The position numbers and the translations under genes were made by a program. 64,000 nucleotides of DNA from Megascapheus bottae (taxonomy: Eukaryota; Chordata; Mammalia; Rodentia; Geomyidae), in contig JANJXV010000267.1 in NCBI GenBank assembly GCA_024803745.1, positions 857,001 through 921,000 of the forward strand. The letters run 5' to 3'. Under the pieces are notes generated by a model that was given only the letters and a program-made list of their open reading frames with translations, did no database searches and was not told the DNA's origin. This document shows positions 48,701 through 61,600 of the stretch, piece by piece; the first letter of the stretch is position 1; every line of letters begins with the position of its first letter.

Positions 48701-51700
48701 TCAAACATTGGAAGTGTGTGAAGTTACAGAAGGGAGGTATGTGAAGTCATAGAATGGAGGTGGGTGAAGTCATAGAATGGAGGAGTGTGAAGTCAGAATG
48801 GAGATGTGTGAAGTCACATAATGGAGGTGTGTGAAGTCAAAGTATGTTGGTGTGTGAAGTCATAGAATGGAGGTGTATGAAGTCATAGAATGGAGGTGTG
48901 TGAAGTCAGAATGCAGGTGTGTGAAGTCATAGAATGGAGTTGTGTGAAGTCATAGAACGGAGGTGTGTGAAGTCATAGATTGGAAGTGTTTGAAGTCATA
49001 GAATGGAGGTGTGGGAAGTCATAGAATGGAGGTGTGTGAAGTCATAGAATGGAGGTGTGTGAAGTCACAGAAGGGAGGTGTGTGAAGTAAGAATACAGGT
49101 GGGCGAAGTCATAGAATGGAGATGTGTGAAGTCAGAATGGAGCTGTGTGAAGTCTTAGAATGGAGGTGTGTGAAGTCAGAATGGAGGTGTGTGAACTCAT
49201 AGAATGGAGGTGTGTGAAGTCAAAATGGAGGTGTGTGAAGTCATAGAATGGGGTTTTTGCAGTGACAGAATGGAGGTGTGTGAAATCATAGAATGGAGGT
49301 GGGGGAAGTAAAAATGGAGTTTGTGAACTCATAGAATGAAGGTGTGTGAACTCATAGAATGGAGGTTGTGAAGTCATGGAATGGAGGTGTGTGAAGTCAA
49401 AGAATGGAGGTGTGTGAAGTCAAACAATAGAGGTGTGTGAAGTCAAACAATGGAGGTGTGTGAAGTCACAGAATGAAGATGTGTGAAGTCAAAAAGGTGG
49501 AGTGTGAAGTCACAAATGGACGTGTGTAAAGTCACAGAATGGAGGTGTGTGAAGTCAAAATGGAGGCGTGTGAAGTCAAAGAATGGAGGTGTGTGAAGTC
49601 ATCGAATGGAGGTATGTAAAGTCATGTCATGGAGGTGTGTGAAGTCACAGAATGGAGGTGTGTGAAATCAGAATTGAGGTGTGCTAAGTCATAGAATAGA
49701 GGTGTGTGAAGTCAGAATGGAGGTGTGTGAAGTCATAGAATGGAGGTGTGTGAAGTCAGAATGCAGGTGTGTGAACTCATAGAATGGAGGTTTGTGAAGT
49801 CATAATGGAGGTGTGTGAAGTCACAGAATGGTGGTATGTGAAGTTACAGAATGGAGGTGTGGAAGTCATAGAATGGAAGTGTGTGAAGTCAGAAATTGAG
49901 GTGTATGAAGTCACAGAATATAGGTGTGTGAATTCAGAATGGAGGTGTGTGAAGTCATAGAATGGAGGTGTGTGAATTCATGGAATGGAGGTGTGTGAAA
50001 TCATAGAATGGAGGTGTGTGAAGTCACAGAATGGAGGTGTGTGAAGTCAGAATGGAGGTGTGTGAAGTGATAGAATTGAGGTGTGTAAAGTCAGAATGGA
50101 GGTGTGTGAACACATAGAAGGGAGGTGTGTGAAATCACAATGGATGTGTGTGAAGTCATAGAATAGAGGTGTGTGAAGTCACACAAGGAGGTGTGTGAAG
50201 TCATAGAAAGGAGCTGTGTGAATTCAGAATGGAGGTGTGTGAAGTCACAGAATGGAGGTGTGTGAAGTCATAGAATGGAGATGTGTGAAGTCATAGAATG
50301 GAGGTGTGTGAAATCGTAGAATGGAGGTATGTGATTCAGAGAATCAAGGTGTGTGAAGTAAATGAATGGAGGTGTGTGAAGTCATAGAATGAAGGTGTGT
50401 GAAGTAAGAATACAGGTGTGCGAAGTCATAGAATGGAGATGTGTGAAGTCAGAATGGAGCTGTGTGAAGTCTTAGAATGGAGGTGTGTGAAGTCAGAATG
50501 GAGGTGTGTGAACTCATAGAATGGAGGTGTGTGAAGTCACAATGGAGGTGTGTGAAGTCATAGAATGGGGGTTTTTGCAGTCATAGAATGGAGGTGTGTG
50601 AAATCATAGAATGGAGGTGTGGGAAGTAAAAATGGAGTTTGTGAACTCATAGAATGAAGGTGTGTGAACTCATAGAATGGAGGTTGTGAAGTCATGGAAT
50701 GGAGGTGTGTGAAGTCAAAGAATGGAGGTGTGTGAAGTCAAACAATAGAGGTGTGTGAAGTCAAACAATGGAGGTGTGTGAAGTCACAGAATGGATGTGT
50801 GTGAAGTCAAAACGGAGTGTGTGAAGTCACAAAATGGAGGTGTGTGAAGTCACAGAATGAAGATGTGTGAAGTCAAAAAGGTGGTGTGTGAAGTCACAAA
50901 TGGACGTGTGTAAAGTCACAGAATGGAGGTGTGTGAAGTCAAAATGGAGGCGTGTGAAGTCAAAGAATGGAGGTGTGTGAAGTCATCGAATGGAGGTATG
51001 TAAAGTCATGTCATGGAGGTGTGTGAAGTCACAGAATGGAGGTGTGTGAAATCAGAATTGAGGTGTGCTAAGTCATAGAATAGAGGTGTGTGAAGTCAGA
51101 ATGGAGGTGTGTGAAGTCATAGAATGGAGGTGTGCGAAGTCAGAATGCAGGTGTGTGAACTCATAGAATGGAGGTTTGTGAAGTCATAATGGAGGTGTGT
51201 GAAGTCACAGAATGGTGGTATGTGAAGTTACAGAATGGAGGTGTGGAAGTCATAGAATGGAAGTGTGTGAAGTCAGAAATTGAGGTGTATGAAGTCACAG
51301 AATATAGGTGTGTGAATTCAGAATGGAGGTGTGTGAAGTCATAGAATGGAAGTGTGTGAAGTCATAGAATGTAGGTGTGATGTCAGAATGGAGGTGTGTG
51401 AAGTCACAGAATGGAGGTGTCTGACGTCATAAATGTTGGTGTGTGAAGTCATAGAATGGAGGTGTGAAGCCATAGAATGGAGGTGTGAAGTCATAGAATG
51501 GAGGTGTGTGAAGTCATAGAATGGAGGTGTGTGAAGTCACAGAAGGGAGGTTTGTGAAGTCACAGAATGGATGTTGGTGAAGTAAGAATGAAGGTGTGTT
51601 AAGTCATAGAATGGAGGTGTCTGAAGTCATAGAATGGATGTTGCTGAAGTAAGAATGGAGGTGTGTGAACTCATAGAATGGACGTGTGTGAACTCATAGA

Positions 51701-54700
51701 ATGGAGGAGTGTGAATTCATGGAACGGAGGTGTGTGAAGTCAAAGAATGGAGGTGTATGATGTCAAACAATGGAAGTGTGTGAAGTGATAGAATGGAGGT
51801 GTGTGAAGTCTTAGAATGGAGGTGTGTGAAGTCATAGAATGGAGGTGTGTGAAGTCACAGAAGGGAGGTGTGTGAAGTTACAGAATGGAGGTGTGTAAAG
51901 TCACAGAGTGGAGGTGTGTGAAGGCAGAGAATTGGGGGGTGTGAAGTCAAAGAATGGAGGTATGTGAAGTCACAGAATGGAGGGGTGTGAAGTCAGAATA
52001 GAGGTGTGCGAAGTCATAGAATGGAGGTGTGTGAAGTCAGAATGGAGCTGTGTGAACTCATAGAATGGAGGTGTGTGAAGTCACAATGGAGATGTGTGAA
52101 CTGATAGAACGTAGGTGTGTGAAGTCACAATGTAGGTGTGTGAAGTCATAGAATGGAGTTGTGGGAAGTCATAGAATGGAGGTGTGTGAAGTCACAAAAT
52201 GGAGGTGTGTGAAGTCATAGAATGGAAGTGTGTGAAGTCATAGAATGGAGGTGTGTGAATTCAGAATGGAGCTGTGTGAACTCATAGAATGGAGGTGTGT
52301 GAAGTCACAATGGAGATGTGCGAAGACATAGAATGGTGGTTTTTGAAGTCACAGAATGGAGGTGTGTGAAGTCATAGAATGGAGGTGTGTGAAGTCAGAT
52401 TGGAGGTATGTGAAGTCACAGAATGGAGGTGTGTCAAAACAGAAATGAGGTATGTGAATTCATAGAATGGAGGTGTGTGAAGTCACAGAATTGAGGTGTG
52501 TGAATTCAGAATGGAGGTGTGTGAAGTCAGAGAATGGAGGTGTGTGAAATCACAATGTAGGTGTGTGAAGTGATGGAATGGAGGTGTGTGAAGTCATAGA
52601 TTGGAGGTGTGTGAAGTCACAAAATGGAGGTGTGTGAAGTCATATAATGGAGGATTGTGAAGTCACAGAATGGAGGTGTGTGAAATCATAGAATTTAGAT
52701 GTGTGAAGTCACAGAATGGAGGTTTGTGAAATCGTAGAATGGAGGTATGTGAAGTCAGAGAATCAAGGTGTGTGAGGTCAATGAATGGAGGTGTGTGAAG
52801 TCACAGAATGGATGTGTGTGAACTCACAATGGAGGTGAGTGAAGTCACAGAATGGAGGTGTGTGAAGTCATAGAATAGAAGTGCGTGAAGTCATAGAATG
52901 TAGGTGTGTGATGTCAGAATGGAGGTGTGTGAAGTCACAGAATGGAGGTGTGTGACGTCATAAATGTTGGTGTGTGAAGTCATAGAATAGAGATTTGAAG
53001 TCATACAATGGAGGTGTGAAGTCATAGAATGGAGGTGTGTGAAGTCATAGAATGGAGGTGTGTGAAATCACAAAATGGAGGTGTGTGTAGTCACAGAGTG
53101 GAGGTGTGTAAAGTCACAGAGTGGAGGTGTGTGAATTCATAGAATGGAGGTGTGTGAAGTCAAAGAATGGAGGTGTGTGAAGTCATAGAATGGATGAGTG
53201 TGAAGTCACAAAAAGGAGGTGTGTGAACTCATAGAATGGAGGAGTGTGAAGTCATAGAATGGAGGTGTGTGAAGTCACAGATGGAGGTGTGTGAAGTCAT
53301 AGAATGGAGGTGTGTGAAGTCACAGAATGCAGGTGTGTGAAGTCACAGAATGGAGGTGTGTGAACACAGAATGGAGATGTGTGAAGTCACAGAAGGGAGG
53401 TTTGTGAAGTCATAGAATGGATTGTGTGTGAAATCACAGAATGGAGCTGTGTGAAGTCACAGAATGGAGGTGTGTAAAGTCACAGAGTGGAGGTGTGTGA
53501 AGTCACAGAATGGAGTTGTGTGTGAAGTCATAGAATGGAGGTGTGTGAAGTCACAGAATGCAGGTGTGTGATGTCAGAATGGAGGTGTGTGAAGTCACAG
53601 AATGGACGTATGTGACGTCATAAATGTTGGTGTGTGAAGTCATAGAATGGAGGTGTGAAGTCATAGAATGGAGGTGTGTGAAGTCCTAGAATGGAGGGGT
53701 GTGAAGTCACAGAAGGCAGGTGTGTGAATGCACAGAATACAGTTGTGTGAAGTCATGGAATGGAGGTGTGTGAAGTCAGAATGGAGGTGTGTGAAGTCAT
53801 AGAATGGAGGAGGGTGAAGTCATAGAATGGAGGTGTGTGAAGTCATAGATTGGAAGTGTGTGAAGTCATAGAATGGAGGTGCGTGAAGTCATAGATTGAA
53901 GGTGTGTGGAAGTCATAGTATGGAGGTGTGTGAAGTCACAGAAAGGAGGTGTGTGAAGTCACAGAATGGAGGTGTGTGAAGTCAAAATGGAGGTGTGTGA
54001 AGTCAAAGAATGGAGGTGTGTGAAGGCATAGAATGGAGGTGTATGAAGTCATGGAATGGAGGTTTGTGAAGTCAAACATTGGAAGTGTGTGAAGTTACAG
54101 AAGGGAGGTATGTGAAGTCATAGAATGGAGGTGGGTGAAGTCATAGAATGGAGGAGTGTGAAGTCAGAATGGAGATGTGTGAAGTCACATAATGGAGGTG
54201 TGTGAAGTCAAAGTATGTTGGTGTGTGAAGTCATAGAATGGAGGTGTATGAAGTCATAGAATGGAGGTGTGTGAAGTCAGAATGCAGGTGTGTGAAGTCA
54301 TAGAATGGAGTTGTGTGAAGTCATAGAACGGAGGTGTGTGAAGTCATAGATTGGAAGTGTTTGAAGTCATAGAATGGAGGTGTGGGAAGTCATAGAATGG
54401 AGGTGTGTGAAGTCATAGAATGGAGGTGTGTGAAGTCACAGAAGGGAGGTGTGTGAAGTAAGAATACAGGTGGGCGAAGTCATAGAATGGAGATGTGTGA
54501 AGTCAGAATGGAGCTGTGTGAAGTCTTAGAATGGAGGTGTGTGAAGTCAGAATGGAGGTGTGTGAACTCACAGAATGGAGGTGTGTGAAGTCAAAATGGA
54601 GGTGTGTGAAGTCATAGAATGGGGTTTTTGCAGTGACAGAATGGAGGTGTGTGAAATCATAGAATGGAGGTGGGGGAAGTAAAAATGGAGTTTGTGAACT

Positions 54701-56785
54701 CATAGAATGAAGGTGTGTGAACTCATAGAATGGAGGTTGTGAAGTCATGGAATGGAGGTGTGTGAAGTCAAAGAATGGAGGTGTGTGAAGTCAAACAATA
54801 GAGGTGTGTGAAGTCAAACAATGGAGGTGTGTGAAGTCACAGAATGGATGTGTGTGAAGTCAAAACGGAGTGTGTGAAGTCACAAAATGGAGGTGTGTGA
54901 AGTCACAGAATGAAGATGTGTGAAGTCAAAAAGGTGGAGTGTGAAGTCACAAATGGACGTGTGTAAAGTCACAGAATGGAGGTGTGTGAAGTCAAAATGG
55001 AGGCGTGTGAAGTCAAAGAATGGAGGTGTGTGAAGTCATCGAATGGAGGTATGTAAAGTCATGTCATGGAGGTGTGTGAAGTCACAGAATGGAGGTGTGT
55101 GAAATCAGAATTGAGGTGTGCTAAGTCATAGAATAGAGGTGTGTGAAGTCAGAATGGAGGTGTGTGAAGTCATAGAATGGAGGTGTGTGAAGTCAGAATG
55201 CAGGTGTGTGAACTGATAGAATGGAGGTTTGTGAAGTCATAATGGAGGTGTGTGAAGTCACAGAATGGTGGTATGTGAAGTTACAGAATGGAGGTGTGGA
55301 AGTCATAGAATGGAAGTGTGTGAAGTCAGAAATTGAGGTGTATGAAGTCACAGAATATAGGTGTGTGAATTCAGAATGGAGGTGTGTGAAGTCATAGAAT
55401 GGAGGTGTGTGAATTCATGGAATGGAGGTGTGTGAAATCATAGAATGGAGGTGTGTGAAGTCACAGAATGGAGGTGTGTGAAGTCAGAATGGAGGTGTGT
55501 GAAGTGATAGAATTGAGGTGTGTAAAGTCAGAATGGAGGTGTGTGAACACATAGAAGGGAGGTGTGTGAAATCACAATGGATGTGTGTGAAGTCATAGAA
55601 TAGAGGTGTGTGAAGTCACACAAGGAGGTGTGTGAAGTCATAGAAAGGAGCTGTGTGAATTCAGAATGGAGGTGTGTGAAGTCACAGAATGGAGGTGTGT
55701 GAAGTCATAGAATGGAGATGTGTGAAGTCATAGAATGGAGGTGTGTGAAATCGTAGAATGGAGGTATGTGATTCAGAGAATCAAGGTGTGTGAAGTAAAT
55801 GAATGGAGGTGTGTGAAGTCATAGAATGAAGGTGTGTGAAGTAAGAATACAGGTGTGCGAAGTCATAGAATGGAGATGTGTGAAGTCAGAATGGAGCTGT
55901 GTGAAGTCTTAGAATGGAGGTGTGTGAAGTCAGAATGGAGGTGTGTGAACTCATAGAATGGAGGTGTGTGAAGTCACAATGGAGGTGTGTGAAGTCATAG
56001 AATGGGGGTTTTTGCAGTCATAGAATGGAGGTGTGTGAAATCATAGAATGGAGGTGTGGGAAGTAAAAATGGAGTTTGTGAACTCATAGAATGAAGGTGT
56101 GTGAACTCATAGAATTGAGGTTGTGAAGTCATGGAATGGAGGTGTGTGAAGTCAAAGAATGGAGGTGTGTGAAGTCAAACAATAGAGGTGTGTGAAGTCA
56201 AACAATGGAGGTGTGTGAAGTCACAGAATGGATGTGTGTGAAGTCAAAACGGAGTGTGTGAAGTCACAAAATGGAGGTGTGTGAAGTCACAGAATGAAGA
56301 TGTGTGAAGTCAAAAAGGTGGTGTGTGAAGTCACAAATGGACGTGTGTAAAGTCACAGAATGGAGGTGTGTGAAGTCAAAATGGAGGCGTGTGAAGTCAA
56401 AGAATGGAGGTGTGTGAAGTCATCGAATGGAGGTATGTAAAGTCATGTCATGGAGGTGTGTGAAGTCACAGAATGGAGGTGTGTGAAATCAGAATTGAGG
56501 TGTGCTAAGTCATAGAATAGAGGTGTGTGAAGTCAGAATGGAGGTGTGTGAAGTCATAGAATGGAGGTGTGTGAAGTCAGAATGCAGGTGTGTGAACTCA
56601 TAGAATGGAGGTTTGTGAAGTCATAATGGAGGTGTGTGAAGTCACAGAATGGTGGTATGTGAAGTTACAGAATGGAGGTGTGGAAGTCATAGAATGGAAG
56701 TGTGTGAAGTCAGAAATTGAGGTGTATGAAGTCACAGAATATAGGTGTGTGAATTCAGAATGGAGGTGTGTGAAGTCATAGAATG
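45770..56785 (+). repeat. 5.4-5.6-kb tandem duplication with whole-unit indels
   Basis: Copy 1 is about 45770-51322 and copy 2 about 51323-56785. The offset is 5,553 at the start (GAATGGAAGT unit 45791/51344), 5,371 in the middle (CRE unit 48242/53613) and 5,438 near the end (50401/55839). Copy 2 lacks about 115 bases present at 47486-47600 and about 67 bases of a local triplet duplication near 48010-48120. Copy 1 lacks about 67 bases that copy 2 has near 54850-54910. All are close to multiples of the unit. Confidence 0.83.
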
Positions 56786-58604
56786 GAGGTGTGTGAATTC
56801 ATGGAATGGAGGTGTGTGAAATCATAGAATGGAGATGTGTGAAGTCAGAGAATGGAGGTGTGTGAAGTCAGAATGGAGGTGTGTGAAGTGATAGAATTGA
56901 GGTGTGTAAAGTCAGAATGGAGGTGTGTGAACACATAGAAGGGAGGTGTGTGAAATCACAATGGATGTGTGTGAAGTCATAGAATAGAGGTGTGTGAAGT
57001 CACACAAGGAGGTGTGTGAAGTCATAGAAAGGAGCTCTGTGAATTCAGAATGGAGGTGTGTGAAGTCACAGAATGGAGGTGTGTGAAGTCATAGAATGGA
57101 GATGTGTGAAGTCATAGAATGGAGGTGTGTGAAATCGTGGAATGGAGGTATGTGATTCAGAGAATCAAGGTGTGTGAAGTAAATGAATGGAGGTGTGTGA
57201 AGTCATAGAATGAAGGTGTGTGAAGTAAGAATACAGGTGTGCGAAGTCATAGAATGGAGATGTGTGAAGTAAGAATGGAGCTGTGTGAAGTCTTAGAATG
57301 GAGGTGTTTGAAGTCAGAATGGAGGTGTGTGAACTCATAGAATGGAGGTGTGTGAAGTCACAATGGAGGTGTGTGAAGTCATAGAATGGGGGTTTTTGCA
57401 GTCACAGAATGGAGGTGTGTGAAATCATAGAATGGAGGTGTGGGAAGTAAAAATGGAGATTGTGAACTCATAGAATGAAGGTGTGTGAACTCATAGAATG
57501 GAGGTTGTGAAGTCATGGAATGGAGGTGTGTGAAGTCAAAGAATGGAGGTGTGTGAAGTCAAACAATAGAGGTGTGTGAAATCAAACAATGGAGGTGTGT
57601 GAAGTCACAGAATGGATGTGTGTGAAGTCAAAACGGAGTGTGTGAAGTCACAAAATGGAGGTGTGTGAAGTCACAGAATGAAGATGTGTGAAGTCAAAAA
57701 GGTGGTGTGTGAAGTCACAAATGGACGTGTGTAAAGTCACAGAATGGAGGTGTGTGAAGTCAAAATGGAGGCGTGTGAAGTCAAAGAATGGAGGTGTGTG
57801 AAGTCATCGAATGGAGGTATGTAAAGTCATGTCATGGAGGTGTGTGAAGTCACAGAATGGAGGTGTGTGAAATCAGAATTGAGGTGTGCTAAGTCATAGA
57901 ATAGAGGTGTGTGAAGTCAGAATGGAGGTGTGTGAAGTCATAGAATGGAGGTGTGTGAAGTCAGAATGCAGGTGTGTGAACTGATAGAATGGAGGTTTGT
58001 GAAGTCATAATGGAGGTGTGTGAAGTCACAGAATGGTGGTATGTGAAGTTACAGAATGGAGGTGTGGAAGTCATAGAATGGAAGTGTGTGAAGTCAGAAA
58101 TTGAGGTGTATGAAGTCACAGAATATAGGTGTGTGAATTCAGAATGGAGGTGTGTGAAGTCATAGAATGGAGGTGTGTGAATTCATGGAATGGAGGTGTG
58201 TGAAATCATAGAATGGAGGTGTGTGAAGTCACAGAATGGAGGTGTGTGAAGTCAGAATGGAGGTGTGTGAAGTGATAGAATTGAGGTGTGTAAAGTCAGA
58301 ATGGAGGTGTGTGAACACATAGAAGGGGGGTGTGTGAAATCACAATGGATGTGTGTGAAGTCATAGAATAGAGGTGTGTGAAGTCACAGAAGGAGGTGTG
58401 TGAAGTCATAGAAAGGAGCTGTGTGAATTCAGAATGGAGGTGTGTGAAGTCACAGAATGGAGGTGTGTGAAGTAATAGAATGGAGATGTGTGAAGTCATA
58501 GAATGGAGGTGTGTGAAATCGTAGAATGGAGGTATGTGATTCAGAGAATCAAGGTGTGTGAAGTAAATGAATGGAGGTGTGTGAAGTCACAGAATGGATG
58601 TGTG
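54454..58604 (+). repeat. Three consecutive copies of a 1.38-kb higher-order repeat
   Basis: The anchor GAAGTAAGAATACAGG occurs at 54454, 55839 and 57222, spacings of 1,385 and 1,383 bases (about 60 units). The downstream order of variants is the same in each copy: GGGGTTTTTGCAGT, GGTTGTGAAGTCATGG, ACAATAGAGG, AAAAAGGTGG, ATCGAATGG, GTCATGTCATGG, GAAATTGAGG. The same unit order starts at 49084 and 50401 (one of these copies is 67 bases shorter), and partly at 35257, 36709 and 40911. It is the dominant higher-order repeat of the right half. Confidence 0.85.
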
Positions 58605-61600
58605 TGAACTCAAAATGGAGGTGAGTGAAGTCACAGAATGGAGGTGTGTGAAGTCATAGAATGGAATTGTGTGAAGACATAGAATGTAGGTGTGTGATGT
58701 CAGAATGGAGGTGTGTGAAGTCACAGAATGGAGGTGTCTGACGTCATAAATGTTGGTGTGTGAAGTTATAGAATGGAGGTGTGAAGCCATAGAATGGAGG
58801 TGTGAAGTCATAGAATGGAGGTGTGTGAAGTCATAGAATGGAGGTGTGTGAAGTCACAGAAGGGAAGTGTGTGAAGTCACAGAATGGAAGTTGCTGAAGT
58901 AAGAATGAAGGTGTGTGAAGTAATAGAATGGAGGTGTCTGAGGTCATAGAATGGATGTTGCTGAAGTAAGAATGGAGGTGTGTGAACTCATAGAATGGAG
59001 GTGTGTGAACTCATAGAATGGAAGAGTGTGAATTCATGGAACGGAGGTGTGTGAAGTCAAAGAATGGAGGTGTATGATGTCAAACAATGGAAGGGTGTGA
59101 AGTGATAGAATGGAGGTGTGTGAAGTCTTAGAATGGAGGTGTGTGAAGTCATAGAATGGAGGTGTGTGAAGTCACAGAAGGGAGGTGTGTGAAGTTACAG
59201 AATGGAGGTGTGTAAAGTCACAGAGTGGAGGTGTGTGAAGGCAGAGAATTGAGGGGTGTGAAGTCAAAGAATGGAGGTATGTGAAGTAACAGAATGGAGG
59301 GGTGTGAAGTCAGAATAGAGGTGTGCGAAGTCATAGAATGGAGGTGTGTGAAGTCAGAAAGGAGCTGTGTGAACTCATAGAATGGAGGTGTGTGAAGTCA
59401 AAATGGAGATGTGTGAAGTCACAGAATGGAGATGTGTCAACTCAGAAAGGAGGTATGTGAAGTCATAGAATGGAGGTGTGTGAAGTCAAAGAATGGAGGT
59501 AAGGAAATCATAGAATGGAGGTGTGTGAAGTCACAGGATTGAGGTGTATGAAGTCAGAATGGAGGTGTGTGAATTCAGAATGGAGGTGTGTGAAGTCATA
59601 GAATGGAGGTGTGTGAAGTCATGGAATGGAGGTGTGTGAAATCAAACATTGGAGGTGTATGAAGTCACAGAATGGAGATGTGTGAAGTCACAGAATGGAA
59701 GTGTGTGAAGTCAAAATTGAGGTGTGTGAAGTCACAGAATGGAGGTGTGTGACGTCACAGAATATAGGTGTGTGAAGTCAAAATGGAGGTGTGTGTACTC
59801 ATAGAATAGAGGTGTGTGACCTCATAGAATGGAGGTGTGAAGTCATGGAATGGAGATGTGTGAAATCCAAGAATGGAGGTGTGTGAAATCAAACAATGGA
59901 GGTGTATGAAGTCTCAGAATGGAGTTGTGTGAAGTCACAGAATGGAAGTGTGTGAAGTCAAAATTGAGGTGTGTGAAGTCACAGAGTGGAGGTGTGTGAA
60001 GTCAAAATTTTCAGGTGTGAAGTCACAAATGGAGGTGTGTGAAGTCACAGAATTGTGGTGTGTGAAGTCAAAATGGAGGTGTGTGAAGTCAAAGAAAGGA
60101 GGTGTGTGAAGTCACAGAATGGAGGTGTATGAAGGCATGGAATTGAGGTTTTTGAAGTCATAGAATGGAGGTTTGTGAAGTCATAGAATGGATGTGTGTG
60201 AAGTCAGAATGGAGATATTTGAAGTCACAGAATGGAGGTGTGTGAAGTCAAAGAATGGATGTGTGTGAAGTCATAGAATGGAGGTGTGTGAAATCACAGA
60301 ATGGAGGTGTGTGTAGTCACAGATTGGAGGTGTGTAAAGTCACAGAGTGGAGGTTTGTGAAGTCTCAGAATGGAGGTGTGTGAAGTCATAGAATGGAGGT
60401 GTTTGAAGTCATAGAATGTTGGTTTTTGAAGTCATAGAATGCAGGTGTTTGAAGTCATAGAATGGAGGTGTGTGAAGTCAGATTGGAGGGGTGTGAAGTA
60501 ACAGAATGGAGGTGTGTCAACTCAGAAAGGAGGTGTGTGAAGTCATAGAATGGAGGTGTGTGAAATCATAGAATGGAGGTGTGTGAAGTCACAGAAATGA
60601 AGTGTTTGAAGTCAAATGGAAGTCTGTGAAGGCAGAATGGAGGTGTGTGAAGTCATAGAATGGAGGTGTGTGAAGTCATAGAATGGAGGTGTGTGAAGTA
60701 ACAGAATGGAGGTGTGTGAAATCACAGAATGGAGGTGTGTGAACTCAGAATGGAGGTGTATGAATTCACAGAAGGGAGGTTGGTGAAGTCATAGAATGGA
60801 GGTGTTTGTAGTCATAGAATGGAGGTGTGTGAAATCATAGAATGGAGGTGTGTGAAGTCACAGAAATGAAGTGTTTGAAGTCAAATGGAAGTCTTTGAAG
60901 GCAGAATGGAGGTGTGTGAAGTCATAGAATGGAGGTGTGTGAAGTCATAGAATGGAGGTGTGTGAAGTAACAGAATGGAGGTGTGTGAAGTCACAGAATG
61001 GAGGTGTGTGAACTCAGAATGGAGGTGTATGAATTCACAGAAGGGAGGTTTGTGAAGTCATAGAATGGAGATTTCTGCAGTAAGAATGAAGGTGTGTGAA
61101 GACATAGAATGGAGGTGTGTGTAGTCAAAATGGAGGTGTGTGAAGGCAAACAATGGGGGTGTGTGAAGTCACAGAATGGAGGTGTGTGAAGTACCAATGT
61201 AGGTTTCTGAAGTCATAGAATGGAGGTTTGTGAAGTCATAGAATGGAGGTGTGTGAAGTCATAGAATGGAGGTGTTTGAAGTCATAGAATGGAGGTGTGT
61301 CAAGTCACAGTATGGAGGTGTGTGAACTCAGAATGGAGGTGTGTGAAGGCACAGAATGGAGGGGTGTGAAGTCAAAGAATGGAGGTATGTGAAGTCACAG
61401 AATGGAGGTGTGAGAAGTCAGAATAGAAGTTTGCGAAGTCATAGAATGGAGGTGTGTGAAGTCAGAATGGAGCTGTGTGAACTCATAGAATGGAGGTGTG
61501 TGAAGTCACAATGGAGATGTGCGAAGTCATAGAATGGTGGTTTTTGAAGTCACAGAATGGAGGTGTGTGAAGTCATAGAATGGAGGTGTGTGAAGTCAGA

